This document shows, piece after piece, positions 17,982 to 26,288 of a stretch of 62,025 nt of DNA (within the stretch, counting starts at the first letter, position 1; each line of letters starts with the position of its first letter). A program made the translations under genes and the position numbers. This stretch comes from RGIG4576 sp964536025 (GTDB lineage Bacteria; Bacteroidota; Bacteroidia; Bacteroidales; Muribaculaceae). The notes beneath the pieces are model-generated. The model searched no databases, was not told the origin of the DNA, and was given only the letters and a program-made list of their open reading frames with translations. Location of the stretch: NCBI GenBank assembly GCA_964536025.1, contig CAZHXA010000010.1:1-62025 (forward strand), in the 5' to 3' direction.

Positions 17982-18761
17982 TTAGTCAAGTTTTTTGTCA
18001 CATTCTTCTTTAATCCAATCATAACCCTTTTCTTCAAGCTCAAGAGCTAAATCAGGACCTCCTGTCTTGACAATGCGTCCTTTGTAAAGTACGTGTACAA
18101 AATCGGGCTTAATGTAGTCTAATAAGCGTTGATAGTGAGTAATTACGATTGTTGCATTGTTTTCGGTTTTAAGCTTGTTTACGCCACCGGCAACAATACG
18201 TAGAGCATCTATATCCAATCCGCTGTCGGTTTCATCGAGAATAGATAGCTTTGGTTCAAGCATTGCCATTTGAAAAATTTCGTTGCGTTTTTTCTCTCCT
18301 CCAGAGAATCCTTCATTGACCGAACGAGAAGCTAATTTGTTATCAAGTTCTACGATAGCTCGTTTTTCTCGCATAAGCTTTAAAAAGTCGCTTGCCGAGA
18401 TGGGTCCTTGGTTGAAATATTTACGTTTTTCGTTTACAGCGGCACGCATAAAGTTTACCATTGAAACACCCGGGATTTCAACCGGATATTGAAAACTTAA
18501 GAATAACCCTTCGTGAGAACGATCTTCAGGAGAAAGTGACAATAAGTCTTTTCCTCCGAAATCAGCACTTCCGCCTGTTACGGTATAAGCAGGATTTCCT
18601 GTTAGAACAGCCGACAAAGTGCTTTTGCCGGAACCGTTAGGACCCATTATGGCATGAACTTCACCCGGATGAATTTCCAAGTTTACACCTTTTAATATTT
18701 CTTTGCCTTCAATGCTTGCGTGAAGGTCTTTTATTGTGAGTAGGTTTGGTTTATTTTCCAT
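17982..18761 (-). CDS. sufC: Fe-S cluster assembly ATPase SufC
   Basis: The ABC-type ATPase of the SufBCD scaffold. The 259 residues contain Walker A GPNGSGKST (40-48), a Q-loop in LSFQYPVEIPG, the signature SGGEKKRNE and Walker B LSILDETDSGLD. It has no membrane partner, as expected for this soluble ABC protein. It is encoded between sufB (26 bp upstream) and sufD (12 bp downstream). Confidence 0.98.
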   Translation of the reverse strand: MENKPNLLTIKDLHASIEGKEILKGVNLEIHPGEVHAIMGPNGSGKSTLSAVLTGNPAYTVTGGSADFGGKDLLSLSPEDRSHEGLFLSFQYPVEIPGVSMVNFMRAAVNEKRKYFNQGPISASDFLKLMREKRAIVELDNKLASRSVNEGFSGGEKKRNEIFQMAMLEPKLSILDETDSGLDIDALRIVAGGVNKLKTENNATIVITHYQRLLDYIKPDFVHVLYKGRIVKTGGPDLALELEEKGYDWIKEECDKKLD

Positions 18762-18787
18762 TTTCCTTCAGTTTTCTTGCGTGATTA

Positions 18788-20266
18788 TTATCCTACACTG
18801 CCTTCCAGTGAAATAGATAGCAGTTTTTGTGCTTCAACGGCAAATTCCATAGGTAATTTAGCCATTACTTCTTTTGCGTATCCGTTTACGATAAGTCCTA
18901 TTGCATCTTCGGTTGATATTCCGCGTTGGTTGCAGTAGAATATTTGTTCTTCGTTTATTTTTGATGTTGTGGCTTCGTGTTCCACAATTGAAGAGTCATT
19001 TTGAACGTCAATGTAAGGGAATGTGTGAGCTCCACTTGTATCGGTGAGCAACAAACTGTCACATTGAGTGTAATTACGGCTGTTAGATGCTTTAGGAAGT
19101 ACTTTTACAAGACCGCGATAGCTGTTTTGGCTATATCCGGCAGAAATACCTTTAGAAACAATTGTGCTTCGGGTGTTTTTGCCTATATGTATCATTTTTG
19201 TACCGGTGTCGGCTTGTTGACGGTTGTTTGTGAGTGCTACCGAGTAGAATTCTCCCACCGAATTGTCTCCTTGCAAAATGCAACTTGGATATTTCCAAGT
19301 AATTGCAGAACCTGTTTCCACTTGTGTCCAAGATAATTTAGAAAAATCGCCACGGCAAAGACCTCTCTTTGTAACGAAGTTATAGATTCCCCCTTTACCG
19401 TCTTTATCTCCCGGATACCAGTTTTGTACGGTGGAATATTTTACTTCGGCTCTGTCTTCTACTACAATTTCTACGATTGCTGCATGTAGTTGATTCTCAT
19501 CTCGCATAGGAGCGGTACAACCTTCAAGATAACTCACATAAGCATCGTCATCGGCAACAATAAGCGTACGTTCAAATTGTCCTGTATCTTTAGCATTTAT
19601 ACGGAAATAAGTAGAAAGCTCCATAGGACATCTTACCCCTTTAGGTATATAAACAAAGGAGCCGTCAGAAAATACAGCACTATTTAGAGCTGCAAAGAAA
19701 TTATCACGATAATTAACAACCGAACCTAAATATTTTTTTACTAAATCGGGATAGTCTTTAATCGCTTCGGAAATAGAACAGAAAATAACTCCAAGCTCGG
19801 CAAGTCGTTCTTTATAAGTGGTTTTAACACTTACGCTATCCATGACCGCATCTACTGCAATACCTGATAAACGCATTTGTTCTTCAAGGGAAATGCCAAG
19901 TTTATCAAAGGTTTTGCGTACTTCAGGGTCGATTTCATCAAGACTTTTAGGCCCGTCTGTTGTCTTGGGTGCTGCAAAATAACTTATATCTTGATAATTA
20001 ATTTCCGGTATATCCAAATGTGCCCAAGTAGGGGTTTTTAGGGTCAGCCAATAGTGATATGCTTCAAGACGAAACTTCAACATCCATTCAGGTTCGTTTT
20101 TGACGCTTGAAATGTAGCGAATCACATCCTCGTTAAGCCCTTTAGGGATAACGTGCATGTCGATGTCGCTTACGAAGCCATATTTATAATCGCTGTTTGC
20201 CGCATTTTGGATAAACTCCTTGTTATCGGTCTTCTTGTTCTGTTCCTTATTTTTATTTGACTTCAT
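18788..20266 (-). CDS. sufB: Fe-S cluster assembly scaffold SufB
   Basis: The main scaffold on which nascent clusters form with SufC and SufD. Its 492 residues contain the family segments VRCPMELSTYFR, EGCTAPMRDENQLHAA, and the C-terminal QCDSLLL...HEATTSKI and YCNQRGIS blocks. It is first in the operon. The leader holds two related inverted repeats that could bind a regulator. Confidence 0.98.
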   Translation of the reverse strand: MKSNKNKEQNKKTDNKEFIQNAANSDYKYGFVSDIDMHVIPKGLNEDVIRYISSVKNEPEWMLKFRLEAYHYWLTLKTPTWAHLDIPEINYQDISYFAAPKTTDGPKSLDEIDPEVRKTFDKLGISLEEQMRLSGIAVDAVMDSVSVKTTYKERLAELGVIFCSISEAIKDYPDLVKKYLGSVVNYRDNFFAALNSAVFSDGSFVYIPKGVRCPMELSTYFRINAKDTGQFERTLIVADDDAYVSYLEGCTAPMRDENQLHAAIVEIVVEDRAEVKYSTVQNWYPGDKDGKGGIYNFVTKRGLCRGDFSKLSWTQVETGSAITWKYPSCILQGDNSVGEFYSVALTNNRQQADTGTKMIHIGKNTRSTIVSKGISAGYSQNSYRGLVKVLPKASNSRNYTQCDSLLLTDTSGAHTFPYIDVQNDSSIVEHEATTSKINEEQIFYCNQRGISTEDAIGLIVNGYAKEVMAKLPMEFAVEAQKLLSISLEGSVG

Positions 20267-20286
20267 CGTTCGGTCTATATAACTTT

Positions 20287-20338
20287 ATTCGACAAAGAAT
20301 ATTGTAAAAACTTAATAATAAGTTCTTTGGTCGAACTT
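20287..20338 (-). promoter_or_regulatory. paired inverted repeats upstream of sufB
   Basis: AAGTTC-N7-GAACTT (20320-20338) and ATTC-N6-GAAT (20287-20300) share the core TTCGAC(C)AAAGAA in opposite orientations, about 35 bp between centres. The copy nearer sufB contains ATTCTTTG, a near match to a -7 box on the minus strand. This looks like an operator pair overlapping the suf promoter; the regulator is not identifiable. Confidence 0.4.
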
Positions 20339-20500
20339 TTTAAACTAAAAACAAATCACATTAAGAGTGGTTTTTGTTTTGACTTTAATTAAAATGCAAA
20401 TTTACAAAAAAACGTGCAATAATCAATCACAAACCTAAACCTGATGATTATGAATGGTTATAAAAACAATGGTTTTGTGTTGTGCCTTGGTCTTATACTA

Positions 20501-21391
20501 TTATCTTTTTGTTGTAAGTATCATAAACGTTACGGCAACAACTGATAATGTTATACCGATAATAATGTTGTAAGTGATTACCTCTCCGAATGCAACGGCT
20601 CCTACAAGAATAGCTGTAATGGGTTCAAAAACTCCGAGAACCGAAGCTTTTGTGGCTCCAATGTTTCTTGTTGCTATTGCCAATGTAGCTGTTGAAATTA
20701 TTGTTGGGAAGATTGCAAGTCCTATCAAATTGAGCCACGCCGAACAATTTTCAAGCCCTGTTTCTATGGGTACTCCGGAAAATGCTATTTTAATGGAGAA
20801 AACTATTGAACCCACGAAAAGTGCATAAAAAGTTAAAAGGCTGTTAGAAATGTGTCCGATGGTTTTATTCTTATTTATAATAACTATAAAGAATGAATAA
20901 GCAGTAGCGGAGCCGAGCGATAGAAAAACTCCTATAGGATTGATTGCTTGAGAGGAGTCGCTTCGCGTCATTATAAGTACGCCAACAAATGTTACAAATA
21001 TAGACAGCCACACTTGCCAAGATGGAACTACTCGAAGAAATACCATAATTAAAGCGACTAAAATAGGGTATAGGAATACCAGTGTTGTAGCTAAACCGGA
21101 TGGTATGTATTTATATGATTCAAATAGGAGAAGGCTGCTTGTGGTAAAAAGCAGTCCCAAAATGAATAAAACACCAGCTTGTTTGGCTGAAACTTTGAAA
21201 CTTTGTCGGCTGAAAAAAAGGAATATGCCTAATAACAAAACCGATACAGCATATCTAAAGAAAAGAATTGCTTCAACAGAGGCTCCTGCTTTCATTAATG
21301 GAACAGCAAAAAGTGGATTTAACCCATAAGTAACACCGGTTATAATTCCTGCCGGATAACCGATTATGGCATTTCTGCTTAGAGATTTCAT
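20501..21391 (-). CDS. EamA/DMT family transporter
   Basis: A ten-helix drug/metabolite-type permease of 296 residues with two EamA repeats (about 10-135 and 150-292). The repeat ends with the typical segment GVFEPITAILVGAVAFGE. DMT members export amino acids, nucleosides or other small metabolites; the substrate is not predictable. It is transcribed alone from a well-formed promoter and ends before the 233-bp sufB upstream region. Confidence 0.9.
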   Translation of the reverse strand: MKSLSRNAIIGYPAGIITGVTYGLNPLFAVPLMKAGASVEAILFFRYAVSVLLLGIFLFFSRQSFKVSAKQAGVLFILGLLFTTSSLLLFESYKYIPSGLATTLVFLYPILVALIMVFLRVVPSWQVWLSIFVTFVGVLIMTRSDSSQAINPIGVFLSLGSATAYSFFIVIINKNKTIGHISNSLLTFYALFVGSIVFSIKIAFSGVPIETGLENCSAWLNLIGLAIFPTIISTATLAIATRNIGATKASVLGVFEPITAILVGAVAFGEVITYNIIIGITLSVVAVTFMILTTKR

Positions 21392-21422
21392 ATTATTTGT
21401 AAGTTTTTTTGATTTGCGGGTG

Positions 21423-21452
21423 CAAAGTTACAAAAAATGCCATATTGAACAA
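21423..21452 (-). promoter_or_regulatory. promoter of the EamA transporter
   Basis: Minus-strand TAACTTTG (21423-21430) is separated by 19 bp from TTG (21450-21452), with the start codon 32 bp downstream. Confidence 0.7.
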
Positions 21453-21483
21453 TCTCTCACTCTTCAAGATACATAAAACAAAA

Positions 21484-21512
21484 ACCTCTTTATTTCAGTG
21501 AAACAAAGAGGT
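21484..21512 (-). terminator. rho-independent terminator after slyD
   Basis: An 8-bp stem, ACCTCTTT with AAAGAGGT, is followed on the minus strand by TTTTTGTTTT. It ends the slyD transcript and separates it from the DMT gene promoter. Confidence 0.85.
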
Positions 21513-21542
21513 GTGTAAGATAGTGTTTAAATTATGAGATAA

Positions 21543-22106
21543 TTAGTGGCAACCATTGCATCCTCCGCAGTTGTCGCCACAACCATCGTGGTCGTGTCCG
21601 CAACCACAGCCACATGAATGTTGAGGTTGCATGTCTTCGGCTTTTGCATCGCGTACCAATACAACTTTACCGGTGTAACGTACTGTTTTGCCTGCAAGAG
21701 GGTGATTGAAGTCAACTGAAACTTTATCATCGCTGATGTTAAGCACAATACCATGTACACGATAACCTTCTTCAGTCATCATAGGTATTACGTTGCCTAC
21801 ATACACCATTTTGCTGTCAAATTCTCCATCTTCGTTGCAGAAGATTGATTTGTCAAGTTCCATTACATATTCCTTCATATGTTCGCCGAAAGCTTGTTCA
21901 GGAGAAAATTTCATGTCAAATGTGTCGCCTGCTTTTAATCCTTGAAGACCTTTTTCGAAATCGGGTAATACGTCTTTTTCTACACCGAAAACGAAGCAAT
22001 CGGGATGCTCTTCGGTGAATTTCATCATAAGGGCGTCTTCTCCCTTTTCTACTTCATATACTTCGTAGGCAAGTTCGATATATTTGCCCGGTTTGATTGT
22101 TTCCAT
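21543..22106 (-). CDS. slyD: SlyD-like FKBP peptidyl-prolyl isomerase with metal-binding tail
   Basis: A cytosolic prolyl isomerase/chaperone of 187 residues. An FKBP domain is split by an insert-in-flap domain (about 72-128). The second part carries VDFNHPLAGKTV, the SlyD signature. The C-terminal 24 residues are a Cys/His/Gly-rich tail (CGCGCGHDHDGC and further), as in SlyD proteins that bind nickel or zinc. It has its own promoter and terminator. Confidence 0.93.
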   Translation of the reverse strand: METIKPGKYIELAYEVYEVEKGEDALMMKFTEEHPDCFVFGVEKDVLPDFEKGLQGLKAGDTFDMKFSPEQAFGEHMKEYVMELDKSIFCNEDGEFDSKMVYVGNVIPMMTEEGYRVHGIVLNISDDKVSVDFNHPLAGKTVRYTGKVVLVRDAKAEDMQPQHSCGCGCGHDHDGCGDNCGGCNGCH

Positions 22107-22169
22107 AAGATGTTATAATATTGTTATGTAATTAATAATTCATTTATTGTTGCAATAATTGTGTGAGTG

Positions 22170-22200
22170 CAAAGTTACTCTAATTTGCTGTCTTCTACAA
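22170..22200 (-). promoter_or_regulatory. promoter of slyD
   Basis: Minus-strand TAACTTTG (22170-22177) is 20 bp from TTG (22198-22200). The leader between promoter and start also contains a short ATTATTG/CAATAAT repeat. Confidence 0.7.
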
Positions 22201-22244
22201 CTGAGATTTGTTTTTTACTAAAATTAAGATAGAAATAAAAGAAA

Positions 22245-22931
22245 TTATATCTCCATGAAAATGCCTGTTGACTCTGTATCTTCGTCTTTTTCAGTTTCTT
22301 CTTGTACTTTATAGGCTATTTCTTCTACTTCTTCAATTTCTTCAATTTCTTCAATTTCTTCAATTTCCTTAACTTCCTCCAATTCTTCGATTGTATTATT
22401 TATTTCGGCTTCAACTGTATTATTGTTTTCTTCAATTTCAACAGGTTTTTCTTCAACTTCGGGTTCGGTGCGTATATATTTTTCAGTGATATCTATCAAT
22501 TCGCAATCTTCAGAAACCAAGAAAACGCGTTGATTTGTATCAGCCGAACCTAAAGCACCTTTTGCTGCTTGGTAGGAACCGGTTTTAATGTAATTAAAGT
22601 TGCAGTAATCAATTTCAGGAGCAATTTTATCGAGTCCTGAGTACCATGCAGTGTGTAGACAAGGGAAATTGAGTTTTACAAATCGAGCTAAATCATTGAT
22701 TTCATTGGCGGCATGTTCTCCTCCCATAAAGCAAACGCATGTCACGGCATTATTATAGTTGTCCAATATAGAACGAACTTCGTTGAATGTTAGAAGAGTG
22801 CCTTTATCCTTCCATAAGGTTTTTTCGTTACATCCCGGGCATTTTATTGTGCAACCGGTTATATTAAATAAAAGGCTTACTTCTTGTGGTATTACTCTAC
22901 AAGAGATGTCAATAGTGTGGTATTTTAGCAT
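22245..22931 (-). CDS. NrdG-like radical SAM activase with Glu-rich repeat tail
   Basis: Residues 1-155 match the anaerobic ribonucleotide-reductase activating protein: a 4Fe-4S/SAM protein with cysteines C27, C31 and C34 in CTIKCPGC. It would generate the glycyl radical of NrdD. The family normally ends near residue 155-160; here about 70 more residues follow, dominated by Glu, with a tandem Ile-Glu-Glu repeat (about 189-200) encoded by a 9-nt repeat. No nrdD is in the window. The protein could activate NrdD elsewhere or a different glycyl-radical enzyme. It lies 15 bp after aroB. Confidence 0.82.
   Translation of the reverse strand: MLKYHTIDISCRVIPQEVSLLFNITGCTIKCPGCNEKTLWKDKGTLLTFNEVRSILDNYNNAVTCVCFMGGEHAANEINDLARFVKLNFPCLHTAWYSGLDKIAPEIDYCNFNYIKTGSYQAAKGALGSADTNQRVFLVSEDCELIDITEKYIRTEPEVEEKPVEIEENNNTVEAEINNTIEELEEVKEIEEIEEIEEIEEVEEIAYKVQEETEKDEDTESTGIFMEI
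22330..22368. repeat. 9-bp tandem repeat (about four units) in the NrdG-like tail
   Basis: The plus strand repeats TTCTTCAAT about four times. On the coding strand it encodes Ile-Glu-Glu. Because the unit is a multiple of three, slippage would lengthen or shorten the acidic tail without a frameshift. Confidence 0.8.
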
Positions 22932-22946
22932 TTTGTAGTCTTAATT

Positions 22947-23999
22947 TTAAATGTGAACAAGGTCACGATATATGTCAAGAGCGGCTTTTACTTCGTCTTT
23001 ACTTGCAATGCAGTCTATTTTTATGTCTCCTATTCCGTTAAGTAAAGAAAAATTCATTTCTCCACTGTTGCTTTTTTTGTCATGACTCATGAGGTCGAGC
23101 AATTCGTTGTAATCGTCACAAGTAATGTGAAATGCACCATAATTATTGTAAACAAATTGAGCATATTGATGTAAAGTATTACTGTCGAAACCTAACATCA
23201 TGTGTGATAAAACAAGCTCAACTATTATTCCCCAAGCAACAGCATAACCATGAGGGATTGGTGAAAGGCGTTTCATTGCAAGACTTTCAAATGCATGTCC
23301 TGCAGTGTGTCCTAAATTCAAAGCTCTGCGTAACCCTTTTTCAAAAGGGTCTTGATTTACAATGTTTTTCTTTACTTCGACCGATTCCTCGACAAGAGAA
23401 AGTAATTGCTCTCTATGTGATTGGTTGAAATCATAATCGAGTAATTTGTCGAAAGTGGTTTTATTGCTTAACAGTCCGTGTTTAAGCATTTCGGCGAAAC
23501 CTGATTTAACTTCTTCTAAAGGTAATGTATCAAACGGATAAGTTGAAATTAACACCGCTTCAGCTTCTTTAAAAGCTCCAATTTCATTTTTTAGTCCGTT
23601 GAAATTTATGCCGGTTTTGCCTCCTACTGCCGCATCTACAGCACTAAGGAGAGTTGTGGGTATGTTGATGAAACGTATTCCGCGTTTGAATGTAGAAGCA
23701 GCAAAACCTCCAAGATCGGAAACCATACCTCCTCCCATATTTATAAGCACCGATTGTCGTGTAGCACCGTTATCGCTCAACTGTTTCCATACTTGGATGA
23801 GGCTTTCGCTATTTTTGTTGATGTCTCCTGCTTTAATAGTTATTTCGGTAGCATTGCCTAATGATTCATTGAAGAGTGGCATCACGAAATGCTTTGTGTT
23901 TACGTCGGTTAAAACGAATATTTTATTGTATTCCATTTCGTCAAGCACATTTTTTATGGCTTGATTTACGTTGTTGGAAAAAATAATTTTTTGTGACAT
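22947..23999 (-). CDS. aroB: 3-dehydroquinate synthase
   Basis: Second enzyme of the shikimate pathway, converting DAHP to 3-dehydroquinate with NAD+ and a divalent metal. The 350 residues contain the NAD-binding GGGMVSDLGGF region, PTTLLSAVDAAVGGKTGIN and the metal ligands in LNLGHTAGHA. Its start lies 22 bp after a HAD-family gene and it is followed closely by the NrdG-like gene, so the three probably share a transcript. Confidence 0.97.
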   Translation of the reverse strand: MSQKIIFSNNVNQAIKNVLDEMEYNKIFVLTDVNTKHFVMPLFNESLGNATEITIKAGDINKNSESLIQVWKQLSDNGATRQSVLINMGGGMVSDLGGFAASTFKRGIRFINIPTTLLSAVDAAVGGKTGINFNGLKNEIGAFKEAEAVLISTYPFDTLPLEEVKSGFAEMLKHGLLSNKTTFDKLLDYDFNQSHREQLLSLVEESVEVKKNIVNQDPFEKGLRRALNLGHTAGHAFESLAMKRLSPIPHGYAVAWGIIVELVLSHMMLGFDSNTLHQYAQFVYNNYGAFHITCDDYNELLDLMSHDKKSNSGEMNFSLLNGIGDIKIDCIASKDEVKAALDIYRDLVHI

Positions 24000-24021
24000 G
24001 ATTGTAGAATTTCGGTGGCTG

Positions 24022-24753
24022 TTATAAATTGTTGAATATGTTTATAATTTCAGGCAAGTAGTCAGCAAAATCTTTCATGGAATCAAAAACCAAGTCGGCT
24101 CCTGCTTCGTGCATATTATCTTTCGGAATGGGACCGGTTGTGATTCCTATTGTGAAACATCCTGCTGCTTTCCCTGCTTGTATGCCTAAAGGAGCGTTTT
24201 CTATAACGATACATTCTTCGGGAGAGCAACCGGCTTTTGTCATGCCTTGCAAATATGGTTCAGGATGAGGCTTCCCGTGTTTTACGTCATGTGCTGTTAC
24301 GCGTTTGTCGTTGTCGAAAATTCCGGGATAATCCACATCAAGGCGTTCTAAGATTGATGCTTGCCCTGAACCGGTTACGAGAACGCAATCAATGTTGCTT
24401 TGGCGTAGTGTTTTTAGCATACGATTTGCATGTGGCATTGTTTCCACTTTACCTATTTCGGCAAAATATTGTGCTTTTTTTGCGTAAAGCCTTTTTGCTT
24501 CAACGTCATTAACGCTATCCCCAAAAGCTCTATTGTAAAGAAGGTTGATGGTTGCCGCTCCTGTCATGCCTTCATAAAGGTAGAACTCATCTCTTGTTGC
24601 TATTATTCCAAGTTCAGTGGCAAGTCGATGCCAAGCCAAAGTGTGATACTTCATGGAGTCGTAAAGAACGCCATCCATGTCTATAAGAGCAGCTTTTAGG
24701 CTTAATTGCTTGTTGAAATTTGCTTTGATGTAGTCTTTTAGATGTTCTACCAT
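24022..24753 (-). CDS. HAD family phosphatase/phosphomutase (beta-PGM-like)
   Basis: A cytosolic HAD hydrolase of subclass I, 243 residues. Motif I is IDMDGVLYDS, motif II lies in VTGSG, motif III is the lysine of KHGKPHPEPY, and motif IV is VIENAPLG. A helical cap lies between motifs I and II. It is most like beta-phosphoglucomutase or sugar-phosphate phosphatases. It precedes aroB by 22 bp; no functional link with the shikimate pathway is evident. Confidence 0.88.
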   Translation of the reverse strand: MVEHLKDYIKANFNKQLSLKAALIDMDGVLYDSMKYHTLAWHRLATELGIIATRDEFYLYEGMTGAATINLLYNRAFGDSVNDVEAKRLYAKKAQYFAEIGKVETMPHANRMLKTLRQSNIDCVLVTGSGQASILERLDVDYPGIFDNDKRVTAHDVKHGKPHPEPYLQGMTKAGCSPEECIVIENAPLGIQAGKAAGCFTIGITTGPIPKDNMHEAGADLVFDSMKDFADYLPEIINIFNNL

Positions 24754-24798
24754 TATAAATATTGTTTAGATAAAAATGATAATCGTTATAAATAATAT

Positions 24799-25515
24799 TT
24801 ATCGTGCTGTGATGTGGAAACAGCTTTGTTTTCGCTCAAATTTTACATAACAGCGTCCTTGTTTTTGTAAGTTATACAAAATTTCTGCCAAAATGTTTTT
24901 TAAGTCTTCGGTATACATTATATATCCCGGTTCATTGTAATAAAAACGTCTCCAACTGATATCGAAAGTCGTTCCAAACATGTGGCATGATGCTTCGGTG
25001 GCATTTACGTTGCGTTTTCGTAAACGTTTTACTGTGTTGTCGGTGCGAAGAACGCTTGTTACTATAATTTGACACGAATGTCCTTTTGTTCTTGCTAAAA
25101 CAGTATCGTTAAAAGCTTTTCCTATGTCGTGCAATAATTTGTCGGCTTCGGGGATAAGATATGGCATTGAATGTGTCAGCGAGTCAAGGAAAAAGTCGTT
25201 GCATGTTGATATTTTTTTTAGAGGGCGTTTAAGATAAAACGCATCATGCAAAGATTGTATCGGATTTATACCAATTTTTTGTGCTGCCGACAGTTGTATG
25301 TCGTTTTTGTCGTTAAAAGCTTTTGCTAACGATATTCCTACACCTTTGGTCTTGACTCGGTGGATGATTGAGGTGTCATTAGGAGAGTCAAACTTGTTGT
25401 TTGTAGATAAATCATGAATTCTAACCGGTCCGTTTTCGGAATTGTCGGGAGCATTACAACTTGCAAATATGCAAATGCATAACAAAACTATTGACAGCGA
25501 AATAAGTTTTTGCAT
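24799..25515 (-). CDS. DUF5715 lipoprotein, M15 peptidase-like
   Basis: A predicted lipoprotein of 238 residues with lipobox IFASC (C20). The second half contains the pattern SVLRT...RLRKRNVNA...SCHMFGTTFDI, which resembles the His/Asp zinc-site region of M15 D-Ala-D-Ala carboxypeptidases. This suggests a peptidoglycan-related role, but the family is catalogued only as DUF5715. It lies 18 bp downstream of the exported nitroreductase gene and probably shares its promoter. Confidence 0.72.
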   Translation of the reverse strand: MQKLISLSIVLLCICIFASCNAPDNSENGPVRIHDLSTNNKFDSPNDTSIIHRVKTKGVGISLAKAFNDKNDIQLSAAQKIGINPIQSLHDAFYLKRPLKKISTCNDFFLDSLTHSMPYLIPEADKLLHDIGKAFNDTVLARTKGHSCQIIVTSVLRTDNTVKRLRKRNVNATEASCHMFGTTFDISWRRFYYNEPGYIMYTEDLKNILAEILYNLQKQGRCYVKFERKQSCFHITAR

Positions 25516-25533
25516 GAATGATGAAAGAACTTT

Positions 25534-26136
25534 TTATTTTCCCACTGTTTGCACAAGCAAAACCTCTTCGTTATCACTTAATTTCATTGCTTTTTTCATA
25601 CCTGCTTGGTCGAAACTTGCTCTTGTAACGGTATTTAATCCTTCGGACGCACACCATAGATAAATATTGTTGCTCATTGCTCCTACAGTCATACCTGCAA
25701 ATTCTTTTTTGTCTTGTTTTGATAGGTCGACAACGAGAGCTACGTTAAGAGGTGCTTTTTTGGCATAATCTTGAGCTGCAAAAACATCACGATGGTCACC
25801 CGATGCAATATGAATAAGTTTATTTTCTTTTGGTTCATATTTATAAATAGCGTCAGGAGTAACAATGTATGCACTCATTTCTTGGCGATTAAGAGCCGTA
25901 GCAACTGTACGTTTATCGGGACGATTATAACCACAAGCAACCCAAAGCATATCGCTTATTTGTTGATTGGTAAGAGTAGCATCGGAAAACTCTCGGGAAG
26001 AATGACGTTTGTCTATAGCTTCCATTAGAGGCATACCTCCTTTTCTTGAGGGTTCCGGTAATTGAATATCTTGTGCTGTAATATTGCAAGATGTCATCAT
26101 TAAAATAGAGCTTATAATTATAGATTTTAATTTCAT
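25534..26136 (-). CDS. exported SagB/ThcOx-type nitroreductase
   Basis: An FMN-dependent nitroreductase-fold protein of 200 residues with signs of export: the start at 26136 gives MKLKSIIISSIL and a cysteine in MMTSC (C17), or type I cleavage after ITAQ. The fold shows the family features KRHSSREFSDATLTNQQ near the N-terminus, LLWVACG-like QISDMLWVACGYNRP and GAMSNNIYLWCASEGL. The frame extends upstream to 26199 but that part is not signal-like. The lipobox has Met rather than Leu at -3. Substrate unknown. Confidence 0.82.
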   Translation of the reverse strand: MKLKSIIISSILMMTSCNITAQDIQLPEPSRKGGMPLMEAIDKRHSSREFSDATLTNQQISDMLWVACGYNRPDKRTVATALNRQEMSAYIVTPDAIYKYEPKENKLIHIASGDHRDVFAAQDYAKKAPLNVALVVDLSKQDKKEFAGMTVGAMSNNIYLWCASEGLNTVTRASFDQAGMKKAMKLSDNEEVLLVQTVGK

Positions 26137-26168
26137 GAGATAGAATAGTTCTATATTAAACAATAATT

Positions 26169-26199
26169 CAAAGATAATGTAAAGTGTGGGAATTAACAA
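26169..26199 (-). promoter_or_regulatory. promoter of the nitroreductase-DUF5715 pair
   Basis: Minus-strand TATCTTTG (26169-26176) with TTG (26197-26199) after a 20-bp spacer. The -33 box lies inside the left arm of the 22-bp palindrome at 26196-26217. Confidence 0.7.
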
Positions 26200-26217
26200 A
26201 TTTAATATTAAATTTGT
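26196..26217. promoter_or_regulatory. perfect 22-bp palindrome between divergent genes
   Basis: The half site ACAAATTTAAT is followed directly by its exact reverse complement. It overlaps the -33 box of the minus-strand nitroreductase promoter, and its right arm places a TTTG pointing toward the tricorn-like gene. It looks like an operator for a dimeric regulator; no regulator gene is adjacent. Confidence 0.5.
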
Positions 26218-26288
26218 AGTTGTATTATTATGATTTTTTAGGAATCGTAACCAATGTCATAAAAACGAATAAAAAAACTAAAATAATA

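Noticed and set aside
22302..22553. A Phe/Asn repeat protein on the plus strand
   Set aside because: It is the antisense of the Glu-rich repeat in the NrdG-like tail.
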